Part shown: piece by piece, positions 8,991 through 16,494 of the stretch
How the letters are laid out: the number at the start of each line of letters is the position of its first letter
Position numbering within the stretch: the first letter of the stretch is position 1
IMG/VR virus record: IMGVR_UViG_3300030107_006195
Span: 1-20,523 of that record
From: a virus
Reading direction: 5' to 3' (one strand)
Length of the DNA: 20,523 bases
Program-made: the position numbers and the translations under genes
Notes under the pieces: model-generated
The model's database searches: none
What the model saw: the letters and a program-made list of their open reading frames with translations, nothing else
What the model was told of the DNA's origin: nothing

Positions 8991-8996
8991 TAAATA
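8989..8996 (+). promoter_or_regulatory. Late-promoter box AATAAATA
   Basis: This NATAAATA box overlaps the stop codon of the giant fibre gene (8988-8990) and lies 19 bases before the ATG at 9016. It would give a leader of roughly a dozen bases for the next fibre gene. Confidence 0.5.
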
Positions 8997-9015
8997 ACTA
9001 AAAATGTAGCTATCA

Positions 9016-11049
9016 ATGGCAAATTATAATAAGTCGTTTAACTTTAGAAATGGAGTTCAAGTTGATAATGATAACTTTATCGTTAATTCAGCTGGTTTAG
9101 TTGGTATTGGAACTACTATACCCACTGATTACTTAGATGTATATGGAACTTCTACATTTAGAGATGATATAACAATAACAGGTTTAGTTACATCAAGTAA
9201 TTTATATGTATCAGGTATTTCCACAATTTTAGGAAATGTTGGAATAGGAACTACAAATATAAATATTGCAGCTGATTCAAATAATAATACAATTCTTAAT
9301 GCAGGTATTGTAACTGCTAATTTTTATTATGGTAGTGGATTATATTTAACTGATGTTGTTGGATTTGCAACTCAGGGATGGAATGTTGTTACTCCTGAAG
9401 ATGGTGCTGTTAGAACAGGATTATCTACAACCTATAAAGTTGGTATTGGTACTACTCAAACTATACAGAAATTTGATTTATTAATAGGTAGAGATCCCGA
9501 TACTCCAAGTTATGAAGGTATAGGTTTTGCTGGTAATGCTGGTAATATTAGAGCTACTGGTATTGTAACAGCTGGAATAGGATTTACTGGATCATTATCA
9601 GGAAATGTTACGGGAAATGTAACAGGTGATGTAACATATAGTTCAGGAATATCATCCTTTACAACATTATTAGTTGGAAGTGGTATAACTCTCACTTCAA
9701 TCGCTTCTACCTTTGTTAATGCTGTAGATATAGATGGAAATTTAGATGTAGATGGTCATACAGAATTAGATGATGTAGTTGTATCTGGTGTCTCTACATT
9801 TAGTAGTGTCATAAATGCTAGTGATGATTTAGATGTAGATGGTCATACAGAATTAGATGATGTAAATGTAACTGGTGTTTCTACCTTTAATTCTAATGTA
9901 GGAATAGAAGATACAATATTCCATGTTGGAGATACAAATACCACATTAAGATTCCCTGCTGCTGATACAATTACAGCAGAAACAGCTGGATCGGAAAGAG
10001 TTCGTATTGCATCTGATGGTAAAGTTGGTATTGGTACTTCGGGGCCAACATCCGACCTACAAATTAAATCATCCACATCCGCCAATTTACAAGTAACCAG
10101 TGGTAGTAGTTACGGTGTAATTGCTGTAGGAAAGAGTTCGAATATTGATGGTTTTAATTCTCAACTGAGGTATGGATATGATAGTGGTTCGTTTAAGTAT
10201 AGTGATAATCGTTCTTTAGATCTCGTTAATTATGGATATGGTAATTTTAATCATATTCTTAATCCTAATTTAGGAATTGCAACTGGAAATTTCCATTGGT
10301 TACATGGGGAAAATGTTGATCCTTTGATGACTCTTACTTGGCAAGGTCAATTAGGAATTGGAATAACTGAACCACTTCAAGATGTTCATATTGTGGGTGT
10401 AACTACTTTCCAAGGAGAGGTTTATACATCTGGAAATGTTATTGTTGGAAATAACTTAACGGTTAAGGGAAATTTAGAAATAGATTCTGGTACCTTTAGT
10501 GGTAATATAATTGGAGATGTTAAATCACCTGATGGTAATATAGTAATAGATAATGGAACAACTGATGGTCAGAATGCTCGTGTATTTGCTAATACTTATA
10601 AGTTAAGTGGTATATCTACTTTTGGTCTTTTAGACGCTTCATCCGTAGGAATTGGAACTACAGCTGATAGTAATTATTATTTCCGTTGTGGATTACCAAC
10701 AGAACCAGAAAATAATCTTTTTGCTGACACCACAGGGCATCTTGGTATTAGAACCAGTGAAAGTTATGCTGGAGCAGGTGATAGTATTGGTTTAGCAGTT
10801 ATGGGTAATTCAAGTGCTATCGTAGAAGATAGGATAGGAATTGGAACCACAACTCCTAGATGTGCTTTAGATGTAGGAATAGGAGCGACGCAATCTACTG
10901 CGAGATTTATGATACTTCCAAAAGTTTCTGGTGTTGAAAGGGGTAATTTAGTTGGTCTTTCATCTGGAGCTTTAATATACAATACTACCACAGGTAAACT
11001 TAATTTTTATAATGGAGCTGGTGCATGGGAAACAGTAACGAGTAGTTAA
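9016..11049 (+). CDS. Tail fibre protein with VGIGTT-type repeats (677 aa)
   Basis: The protein begins MANYNKSFNFRNGVQVDNDN and is built from short beta-repeats of the type 'xVGIGTTxPxxxLDVxG', which recur at least seven times from about residue 30 to 640, as in many phage and marine surface fibres. A 29-residue tandem repeat lies near residues 242-283. GVSTF/SGISTF motifs separate the modules. The C-terminus (GNLVGLSSGALIYNTTTGKLNFYNGAGAWETV) is the 'W-E-T/P-V' end typical of fibre tips; it has no S74 domain, unlike its upstream neighbour. The start has no clear Shine-Dalgarno sequence but is fixed by the late box just upstream. It ends two bases before the glycine-rich gene, so the two are probably co-expressed fibre components. 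Confidence 0.82.
   Translation: MANYNKSFNFRNGVQVDNDNFIVNSAGLVGIGTTIPTDYLDVYGTSTFRDDITITGLVTSSNLYVSGISTILGNVGIGTTNINIAADSNNNTILNAGIVTANFYYGSGLYLTDVVGFATQGWNVVTPEDGAVRTGLSTTYKVGIGTTQTIQKFDLLIGRDPDTPSYEGIGFAGNAGNIRATGIVTAGIGFTGSLSGNVTGNVTGDVTYSSGISSFTTLLVGSGITLTSIASTFVNAVDIDGNLDVDGHTELDDVVVSGVSTFSSVINASDDLDVDGHTELDDVNVTGVSTFNSNVGIEDTIFHVGDTNTTLRFPAADTITAETAGSERVRIASDGKVGIGTSGPTSDLQIKSSTSANLQVTSGSSYGVIAVGKSSNIDGFNSQLRYGYDSGSFKYSDNRSLDLVNYGYGNFNHILNPNLGIATGNFHWLHGENVDPLMTLTWQGQLGIGITEPLQDVHIVGVTTFQGEVYTSGNVIVGNNLTVKGNLEIDSGTFSGNIIGDVKSPDGNIVIDNGTTDGQNARVFANTYKLSGISTFGLLDASSVGIGTTADSNYYFRCGLPTEPENNLFADTTGHLGIRTSESYAGAGDSIGLAVMGNSSAIVEDRIGIGTTTPRCALDVGIGATQSTARFMILPKVSGVERGNLVGLSSGALIYNTTTGKLNFYNGAGAWETVTSS
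9740..9864 (+). repeat. Tandem 87-bp repeat inside the 677-aa fibre gene
   Basis: A 38-base sequence at 9740-9777 recurs identically at 9827-9864, with a similar but diverged stretch after each copy. The period of 87 bases equals 29 codons, so the repeat keeps frame and duplicates one fibre module (DLDVDGHTELDDV then VSGVSTF). Identical bases, including third positions, point to recent duplication or gene conversion. Confidence 0.85.
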
Positions 11050-11051
11050 TT

Positions 11052-12137
11052 ATGGCTATTAATAAAACATCTGGAGAAACTCTTAGTTTTGAAGAGATAG
11101 AAAATGAATTTGGTCAAATTGCTGGTGCAAACAATAGAAAATTAGGATCTTATAGAGTTAATTATAGTAATGTAGCTGCTGGTGGTGGATTATCTAATGA
11201 ACCTTTGGATGAGGGAGTTCCACAATCTGGGCCAATTAAGTTTAGTGATTTTTATGGTAAAAAATTAAATATAGTAGTTGATTGTTATAGTTCACCTGCA
11301 CCTGCTAATGCTCATACTCGTGTTATAGCCAAAGATAATTATGATAATGGTGATGCAGAAGTAATAGGGCCAGGTTATTTTCCATCTCTTCCCAATTCCA
11401 ATAGTGGAGTGTCTGGTAAAAAAATTATTATTAATGTCAATACCAAATTTCAATCTGCAAGTACAGGCCCACTAGGGGATACTACACAATGTGCTTTACG
11501 AACTGGTCAGTGGCAGAGTGGAACCAGTGTTCAAGTTGATGTATCAGGAAGTGGTAAAATTATGGGAACAGGTGGTAATGGTGGGCAAGGAGGGCCAGAT
11601 GGTAATGCTGGTGAAGCTGGTAAAGATGGCTCAAGTGGTTTAGGTATTCAACAAGAAAATACTGTTGTAAATGTTCATTCTGGTGGTGCAATTATCACTG
11701 GATATGGCGGTGGCGGTGGCGGAGGATGGCATAAACAAAAAGATTGGGGGAGAACAAGGAATTCTGCTGGTGGAGGCGGCGGCGGTGGTGCTGGTGCTCC
11801 TAATTCAGTTGGTGGCTCACCTGGAGGTGGAGAAGGTGCCAGGGCAGGTGCGCCAGGAATAGAACCTATGGGTGGAGAACAAGGTGGTGCTGGTGGGCAA
11901 GGAGGAAATGATGATGGAGAAGCAATCGGTGGAGTTGGTGGCCGTGGAGGAGATCAATTAGATGCTGCTCAAGCTGGTCAGAGTAGGAGTGCATCAGGTG
12001 GAGCTGGTGGTAATAATGGTGCAGCAATTCGTAGATCAAGTGGTTCAATTTCTTGGACTTATGGTGCAACTCATGTGGGTAATGTGTGGGGTGCTGGATC
12101 GGGAGGATCTTCAGAATCTGGAACAGGAGTTAGTTAG
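11052..12137 (+). CDS. Glycine-rich, collagen-like adhesin candidate (361 aa)
   Basis: An N-terminal module (residues 1-72: SGETLSFEEIENEFG, then PLDEGVPQSGPIKFSDFYGK) looks like a conserved virion-attachment domain. After a middle beta-rich region, residues 172-196 have Gly at every third position (GNAGEAGKDGSSG), a collagen-like stretch. The rest carries runs of six or seven glycines (219-225, 240-246) and GG-x-GG repeats to about residue 323. The C-terminus has Trp and Gly (SISWTYG, NVWGAG). Glycine-rich sandwiches of this kind form the receptor-binding tip of T4-family gp38 adhesins, so a terminal adhesin role is plausible, though gp38 identity is not shown. It lies two bases after the 677-aa fibre gene. 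The TAG stop sits in a short TAGA repeat (12135-12148). Confidence 0.75.
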   Translation: MAINKTSGETLSFEEIENEFGQIAGANNRKLGSYRVNYSNVAAGGGLSNEPLDEGVPQSGPIKFSDFYGKKLNIVVDCYSSPAPANAHTRVIAKDNYDNGDAEVIGPGYFPSLPNSNSGVSGKKIIINVNTKFQSASTGPLGDTTQCALRTGQWQSGTSVQVDVSGSGKIMGTGGNGGQGGPDGNAGEAGKDGSSGLGIQQENTVVNVHSGGAIITGYGGGGGGGWHKQKDWGRTRNSAGGGGGGGAGAPNSVGGSPGGGEGARAGAPGIEPMGGEQGGAGGQGGNDDGEAIGGVGGRGGDQLDAAQAGQSRSASGGAGGNNGAAIRRSSGSISWTYGATHVGNVWGAGSGGSSESGTGVS

Positions 12138-12170
12138 ATAGATAGATAATACTACGAGATTGATTTTATT

Positions 12171-12752
12171 ATGATTACTGATTTTATTACCCGTTATGAA
12201 GGAGTATTTTCTCCTCAAGAATGTAAGGATATTATTCACCAGATTAATTATTTTGATGAACATCATTTTTTATATGGAGGTGAAGGTGACGCTCCTCATC
12301 TTTTAGATCACAAAGCAATTAATTTATCATGCAGTCATAGTATACCTGGAACTAATAAAATTGCTGAGTTAATAATTCCTAAGTTTAGACCTTGTGTTGA
12401 AGATTATTTAAAAACATATAGTGTATTAGGTCAATCTAAATTCTTAGTATATGATTGTAAATTAAAAAAGATTCCTCCAGCTGGAGGATTTCATGCTTGG
12501 CATTATGAAAATAGTAGTTTATTAGCATCTCAAAGACATTTTGCGATTCAATTATATGTTAATGATGATTTTGAAGGAGGAGAAACAGAGTTTTTATATC
12601 AAAATAGACGAGAACCACCTAAGGCTGGAGATGTAATAATATTCCCCTGTGGATTTACTCATGTTCATAGAGGTAATCCCCCTATAGGTGGTATTAAATA
12701 TCTTGCTACTTCATGGGGTTGGATACAAGCCGATAAATCGGATGTTTATTAA
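12171..12752 (+). CDS. 2OG-Fe(II) oxygenase, prolyl-4-hydroxylase-like (193 aa)
   Basis: The protein has the double-stranded beta-helix signature of the 2-oxoglutarate/Fe(II) dioxygenases. The first metal site is H111-Y-E113 (AWHYE), a HxE variant of the usual HxD. The second part reads GDVIIFPCGFTHVHRGNPP, with H166 as the distal His, followed by GGIKYLATSW with K176 at the 2OG carboxylate position. The GGETEF strand between them is typical of prolyl-4-hydroxylase-like members. Such enzymes hydroxylate protein or small-molecule substrates using O2 and 2OG in the cytoplasm. It directly follows the glycine-rich adhesin gene and precedes a second oxygenase. The substrate is unknown; modification of the adjacent virion protein is a guess. 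No obvious Shine-Dalgarno sequence precedes the ATG. Confidence 0.85.
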   Translation: MITDFITRYEGVFSPQECKDIIHQINYFDEHHFLYGGEGDAPHLLDHKAINLSCSHSIPGTNKIAELIIPKFRPCVEDYLKTYSVLGQSKFLVYDCKLKKIPPAGGFHAWHYENSSLLASQRHFAIQLYVNDDFEGGETEFLYQNRREPPKAGDVIIFPCGFTHVHRGNPPIGGIKYLATSWGWIQADKSDVY

Positions 12753-12753
12753 T

Positions 12754-13299
12754 ATGGATATTTTAGTTAAAGATAATATCTTTGATAATATTGATGAAAT
12801 AAGACAACAGGGATTAAATAGAAAAGATTATGACCATGACGATCATCCTTATAGGGGTGGTTGGAAAGGATATAGGTCACTTGAATTAAATGAGAAAGAT
12901 ATAATTTGTCAAAAAATTATTAATATAGTTGGTGATGTTTATGATATTAGATCTTACCCATTTCGTAGAGTTGCTTTTCATGTAACAGATATACCTTCTT
13001 GTAGAGAAAAACAACCTTTATTTCATAATATTAAATGGCATCAAGATGCTAAGTATCCTGATAGTTATGCTGGAGTAGTTTATTTACATCCTAATCCACC
13101 ACCAAATTCAGGATCTTCTATTTTAGATGGTGATAAGAATGAAATAATACATATTGATAATGTTTATAATCGTTTAGTATGTTGGCCTTCTTATTGCACT
13201 CATGCACCTACAAATGTATTTGGTGACGGTATAGAAACAGGAAGAATGACTCTTGTTTTCTTTATTCATCAACCAGAAGAACCATTTATGGAAATATGA
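12754..13299 (+). CDS. Second 2OG-Fe(II) oxygenase-like protein (181 aa)
   Basis: With the ATG at 12754 the product is MDILVKDNIFDNIDE... (181 aa). An ATG at 12742 in the same frame would add four residues and overlap the previous stop; a GTG at 12688 is unlikely because it adds a segment read out of frame from the preceding gene. The iron-binding motif is WHQD (H96, D98), the distal His is in YCTHAPT (H150), and GRMTLVFF supplies R164 for 2OG. Between them lie AGVVYLHP and LVCWPS, as in oxygenases that act on large substrates. The pairing with the preceding oxygenase, with which it shares little sequence, suggests two enzymes acting on related targets. It belongs to a different subfamily, similar in layout to DUF6445-type proteins; this assignment is tentative. 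Confidence 0.78.
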   Translation: MDILVKDNIFDNIDEIRQQGLNRKDYDHDDHPYRGGWKGYRSLELNEKDIICQKIINIVGDVYDIRSYPFRRVAFHVTDIPSCREKQPLFHNIKWHQDAKYPDSYAGVVYLHPNPPPNSGSSILDGDKNEIIHIDNVYNRLVCWPSYCTHAPTNVFGDGIETGRMTLVFFIHQPEEPFMEI

Positions 13300-13378
13300 A
13301 TTTATATACATAACTCTGTTAGGGTTTAAGTCGAGGCTCTATAATTCTTTAAGGCAACCAGTAACGGAACTGACACAC

Positions 13379-13401
13379 GACCCTATACAGGGGTCTTTTT
13401 T
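13379..13401 (+). terminator. Rho-independent terminator after the oxygenase pair
   Basis: GACCC (13379-13383) pairs with GGGTC (13391-13395), with a possible T·G pair inside, leaving a loop of five to seven bases. Six T follow at 13396-13401. It ends the block coming from the structural genes. The rest of the gap (13300-13378) shows no further gene. Confidence 0.75.
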
Positions 13402-13402
13402 A

Positions 13403-13411
13403 TGGTATAAT
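13403..13411 (+). promoter_or_regulatory. Extended -10 promoter directly after the terminator
   Basis: TGGTATAAT is an extended -10 element (TGN-TATAAT) starting two bases after the terminator T-run. No -35 match stands 16-18 bases upstream, since that position lies in the hairpin. Transcription would begin near 13418, about 15 bases before the helicase ATG at 13433. Confidence 0.6.
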
Positions 13412-13432
13412 ATATTCAGTTACAAAACATTA

Positions 13433-14617
13433 ATGCCATTACGTCCACACCAAGTTGATGCTGTTACTGCGATGTGGAATAATGTCAAGGGGCAGGTCAT
13501 CGTTCCTACAGGTGGTGGTAAGACCATGTGTATGATTGAGGATGCCCAGAAAGTATTTCACACCAGAGAGATTGCAACCATTGTCGTGGTTGCTCCACGC
13601 ATCCTATTAGCAGAGCAACTATGTTCTGAGTTCTTGGAAACAGGAGAGTTTCCCGATGTAAGAGTCATGCACGTTCACAGTGGTGAGACTGAGCATTTCT
13701 CTTCAACTAAAGTTTCTGATATTAGATACCATAACTTCCTATGTTTTGAGTCTAATGCACATCAGTTGATCTTTACAACATATCATTCATTACACAGAAT
13801 ACAAGAGAGTAATATTATTGTAGATACAATATACTTTGATGAGGCACATAATTCAGTTCAGAAAAACTTCATTGGCCCTGTTGAGCATTTCTCATGGGAT
13901 TCTGATAGGTCTTACTTCTTTACTGCCACACCTAAGCATAGTCTCACACCATTCAAGGCAGGTATGAATGATTCTGATATATTTGGTAATGTAATATGTC
14001 AAGTACCAGCACCTAAGTTAGTAGAGCAAGGTTATATTCTACCACCAAAGGTAGAAGTATATGAGTCACGTTTACTTAATAAGCATGAGTTAGTTGCTGA
14101 TAAGGATTGTGAGCAAATGATTCAGTCTATTGATAACTTACAGAAGAGTAAGGTATTGATATGTGCTAAGTCAACAAAGCAGATTACTAATTTAGTATCA
14201 CAGACTGACTTCTGTTGCCAATTAAGAGAACGTGGTTATAATTGGATGTATATTACTGCAAAGACTGGTGCATTTATTAATGGTAAGAAAGTTAAGAGAG
14301 ACAAGTTCTTTGAGGTATTGAATCAGTGGGGTAAGGATGATTATACTAAGTTTGTAGTTCTACATCATAGTATATTATCTGAGGGTATCAATGTAAATGG
14401 TCTTGAGGCCGTCTTGTTCTTAAGATCTATGGATTATATCGGTATCAGTCAAACAATCGGTAGAGTGATCCGCAAGGGGGCAACTGATAAGGCATACGGT
14501 TTAGTTTGCGTTCCAGTTTACTCTAAGGTCGGTGTCTCTACTGCACGTAAAGTAGAGGCCGTTGTTGATACTATTTTCAACAAGGGTGAAGCAGCAACAT
14601 CGGTGGTAACAAAATGA
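13433..14617 (+). CDS. SF2 DNA/RNA helicase (394 aa)
   Basis: This is a complete superfamily 2 core: Walker A PTGGGKT (25-31), motif Ia VVAPRILLAEQ (52-62), DEAH box (136-139), TATP motif III (164-167), SEGIN motif V (316-320) and QTIGRVIR motif VI (340-347). The N-terminus RPHQVDAV is the usual Q-like entry, so the ATG at 13433 is chosen. The frame stays open back to 13253, but that stretch spans a terminator and promoter. It is shorter than T4 UvsW and lacks an obvious N-terminal DNA-binding domain, so the symbol uvsW is not given. Such enzymes remodel branched DNA or RNA during phage replication and recombination. It is the first gene of a tightly packed run, overlapping the next gene by ATGA. 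By eye it uses more C-ending codons than the oxygenases around it. Confidence 0.9.
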   Translation: MPLRPHQVDAVTAMWNNVKGQVIVPTGGGKTMCMIEDAQKVFHTREIATIVVVAPRILLAEQLCSEFLETGEFPDVRVMHVHSGETEHFSSTKVSDIRYHNFLCFESNAHQLIFTTYHSLHRIQESNIIVDTIYFDEAHNSVQKNFIGPVEHFSWDSDRSYFFTATPKHSLTPFKAGMNDSDIFGNVICQVPAPKLVEQGYILPPKVEVYESRLLNKHELVADKDCEQMIQSIDNLQKSKVLICAKSTKQITNLVSQTDFCCQLRERGYNWMYITAKTGAFINGKKVKRDKFFEVLNQWGKDDYTKFVVLHHSILSEGINVNGLEAVLFLRSMDYIGISQTIGRVIRKGATDKAYGLVCVPVYSKVGVSTARKVEAVVDTIFNKGEAATSVVTK

Positions 14618-15174
14618 ATCTTATATTCCCTTCCAGTTTTTATACACAATATAAAGCTCCTAATGCGGATGAATTAATTGAGGTTATTAATTCATATCAG
14701 GATAAGTTAGTTAATAATTCTAAATTTAACTGGGGAGAGGTGTGTTCTTCTGATAAAATACCATTAAAATTTGAAGACTTTCTACCTTTATTGGAACCTA
14801 GTATAAATCTTTTTGCTGAAGATATTGGAGTAACCTTTAATTATACTCTTTTTAATCCATGGATAAATTTATATAAAAAAGGAGATTTTCAAGAAATTCA
14901 TGACCACATTGCTCAAGATTTTGCATGTGTGTTTTTTGCGAATGATGGAGAGAATTTTGCTAAGTTTTATTTTTCAGATAGAAATTCTACTGCATTAACA
15001 AGAGGGGCAAAGACTCTATTAAAATATCAGAATAATCATTTTCCCAAGTTTAATGTAGGTGATATTATATTTTTTCCTAGTCACATATTACATGGTGTAA
15101 CTCCTCATCGAAGTGATATAATAAGAAAAACATTAGCTTTTAATTTTGATATTGAACACTATTATAAACCTTAA
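14614..15174 (+). CDS. Third 2OG-Fe(II) oxygenase-like protein (186 aa)
   Basis: The start overlaps the helicase stop as ATGA. The layout matches the small phage 2OG-FeII_Oxy_5 type: NPWINLYKKGDFQEIHDH (H96 and H98), a beta strand ACVFFAND, then GDIIFFPSHILHGVTPH with distal H160, and IRKTLAFNFD with R171 for 2OG. The first metal motif reads H-x-H where most relatives have H-x-H-P or HxD, so one ligand is uncertain. These enzymes are frequent in marine T4-like phages, with mostly unknown substrates. Base use is strikingly A/T-rich compared with the helicase it is fused to in the transcript, which suggests separate acquisition. Probably an oxidative modification enzyme of the early/middle gene set. 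Confidence 0.78.
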   Translation: MNLIFPSSFYTQYKAPNADELIEVINSYQDKLVNNSKFNWGEVCSSDKIPLKFEDFLPLLEPSINLFAEDIGVTFNYTLFNPWINLYKKGDFQEIHDHIAQDFACVFFANDGENFAKFYFSDRNSTALTRGAKTLLKYQNNHFPKFNVGDIIFFPSHILHGVTPHRSDIIRKTLAFNFDIEHYYKP

Positions 15175-15179
15175 TAATA

Positions 15180-15425
15180 ATGAAAAAAGAAATCCCTACA
15201 ACAGAATACATGGTAGATGGATGGGATAGAGGCCCTAGTGGTTCCCATCCATATAAGAGAGGTTCTCGTCATAATAAGATTGGGATGTGGATCATGTGGA
15301 TATTTTATGGTATAGTGATTGTACAATTATTACATGTATTTACTGTGATACCATTCTTCCCAATTACTTTTACAATACTATCAGGATTGGGATTCATATA
15401 CTATGTGGCATGGAGGGCAACATGA
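15180..15425 (+). CDS. Small membrane protein with two predicted transmembrane helices (81 aa)
   Basis: About 33 polar N-terminal residues (with DGWDRGPSGSHPYKRGSRHNK) precede two hydrophobic segments, roughly residues 35-54 (MWIMWIFYGIVIVQLLHVF) and 58-77 (FFPITFTILSGLGFIYYVAW). They are separated by a Pro-containing turn, and a basic/polar end WRAT follows. The basic N-terminus suggests a cytoplasmic location by the positive-inside rule. The start ATG follows TAATAA of the upstream oxygenase by two bases, and the stop overlaps the next ATG as ATGA. No family recognised. Small early phage membrane proteins of this kind can act in host takeover or envelope modification; that is inference only. 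Confidence 0.72.
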   Translation: MKKEIPTTEYMVDGWDRGPSGSHPYKRGSRHNKIGMWIMWIFYGIVIVQLLHVFTVIPFFPITFTILSGLGFIYYVAWRAT

Positions 15426-15655
15426 ATGACTGGATAAAGGGTTATGAGGATAAGCACTCAAATCCTGTTTATAAACATTGTAAGAATCCTGACCAATGGG
15501 ATATAAGTGCTGATAGATTCCATATTACATATTATGGTGAAGGTGGTGCAATAGATATTAAGGTCTTAGATTCTAAGACTGATTTTGCACATCATGTTAA
15601 CATTACCATTGAGGATGGTAAGTTAAAAGCAATGGTATCTGAGCAAACTAAATGA
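15422..15655 (+). CDS. Hypothetical small protein (77 aa)
   Basis: The start at 15422 (MNDWIKGYEDKHSN) is chosen because it overlaps the preceding stop as ATGA; a start at 15287 in the same frame would bury 130 bases inside the membrane-protein gene. The product is a soluble 77-aa protein with strands FHITYYGEG, AIDIKVLD, HHVNITIEDGKLKAMV, which could form a small beta sheet. Its stop overlaps the methyltransferase start as ATGA, so translation of the three genes is probably coupled. I do not recognise the family, and no catalytic motif is evident. Confidence 0.7.
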   Translation: MNDWIKGYEDKHSNPVYKHCKNPDQWDISADRFHITYYGEGGAIDIKVLDSKTDFAHHVNITIEDGKLKAMVSEQTK

Positions 15656-16494
15656 AAGACACTATCCTTTATGGTGACTGTCGAAAGACTTTATGTGCAT
15701 TTTTGCCACAGAGTGCTAGGGTATGTGTTACATCTCCACCATACTACGGTCTAAGAAACTATGGTGGAGAAGAGTCACAAATAGGATTAGAACAAACTCC
15801 AGAAGAGTTTATTGATGAGTTAGTTAAAGTATTCAGGGAGGTGCGAAATGTGCTCACAGATGATGGAACTTGTTGGGTTAATATTGGGGATAGTTACTAT
15901 AATTACAGGCCAGGTAGAGGACAAGGATTGGCAAAACAAACAGTCTCAAATACTAAACAAGACTTACCAGATGTGTGTCCTCGCAGAGGAAATAAACTTG
16001 AAGGATTTAAAGAAAAAGACCTCATCGGAATCCCATGGATGTTCGCATTTGCCATGCGAGCAGATGGATGGTATTTAAGACAGGATATTATATGGAATAA
16101 ACCTAATCCAATGCCTGAGAGTGTGAGAGATAGATGCACAAAATCACACGAATATATCTTTTTGTTTAGTAAGAGTCAGAATTATTATTTTGATGTGGAT
16201 GCCATTAAGGAAGAGACAAGACGTAAGAGAAGTGTATGGAATGTGACTAAGAAACCATACAAGGGAGCTCACTTTGCTGTATTCCCACCTGATTTGATTG
16301 AACCATGTATATTGGCTGGTAGTGAGAAGGGTGACACCATATTAGATCCATTCATGGGTTCAGGAACCACTGCCATGGTATCCAAGAAGTTAAATAGACA
16401 TTACATAGGTTGCGAATTACATGAGAACTATGGTAATCTAATAGAGGAGAGAGTGTCATCTTATGAGAATAAATTAGAGAAGTTTTTTAAATGA
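15652..16494 (+). CDS. Beta-class DNA N4-cytosine/N6-adenine methyltransferase (280 aa)
   Basis: Motif IV is TSPPYYGLRNYG (27-38) near the N-terminus, and the AdoMet-binding motif I DPFMGSGTT (232-240) is near the C-terminus. This order defines the beta class of amino-methyltransferases. SPPY is frequent in N4-cytosine enzymes but also occurs in N6-adenine ones. Further family features are HEYIFLFSKSQNYYFD (166-181), SVWNV (194-198) and AHFAVFPPDL (206-215), and the domain appears complete. The enzyme would transfer a methyl group to one DNA base within a short recognition site. No restriction endonuclease gene is adjacent, so it behaves as an orphan methylase, probably protecting phage DNA or marking it. 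Both ends overlap neighbours by ATGA. Confidence 0.9.
   Translation: MKDTILYGDCRKTLCAFLPQSARVCVTSPPYYGLRNYGGEESQIGLEQTPEEFIDELVKVFREVRNVLTDDGTCWVNIGDSYYNYRPGRGQGLAKQTVSNTKQDLPDVCPRRGNKLEGFKEKDLIGIPWMFAFAMRADGWYLRQDIIWNKPNPMPESVRDRCTKSHEYIFLFSKSQNYYFDVDAIKEETRRKRSVWNVTKKPYKGAHFAVFPPDLIEPCILAGSEKGDTILDPFMGSGTTAMVSKKLNRHYIGCELHENYGNLIEERVSSYENKLEKFFK

Noticed and set aside
9740-9864. CRISPR-like repeat
   Set aside because: Only two copies, in frame within a coding sequence, with similar rather than unique spacers.
9510-10991. Several minus-strand frames opposite the 677-aa fibre gene
   Set aside because: They are Pro/Val/Ile-rich complements of the fibre repeats; all supported genes here are on the + strand.
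11866-12069. A minus-strand frame giving a His- and Leu-rich 67-aa protein
   Set aside because: It is the mirror of glycine codons in the adhesin gene (complementary CAC/CAT runs), has no promoter or ribosome binding site, and low complexity.
12688-12741. GTG start for the second oxygenase
   Set aside because: It would read the end of the first oxygenase in another frame; ATGs at 12742 and 12754 fit better.
13340-13345. TATAAT in the gap before the terminator
   Set aside because: No -35 or extended -10 element, and a transcript from it would meet the terminator about 35 bases later.
13253-13432. N-terminal extension of the helicase back to 13253
   Set aside because: It would overlap the oxygenase gene and run through a terminator and promoter; the helicase core begins right after the ATG at 13433.
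13433-14617. Naming the helicase uvsW
   Set aside because: Motifs show an SF2 helicase, but the length and the missing N-terminal domain do not match T4 UvsW well enough.
15287-15421. Longer start of the 77-aa gene
   Set aside because: The added residues are an out-of-frame reading of the transmembrane segments of the upstream gene, while 15422 gives a standard ATGA junction.
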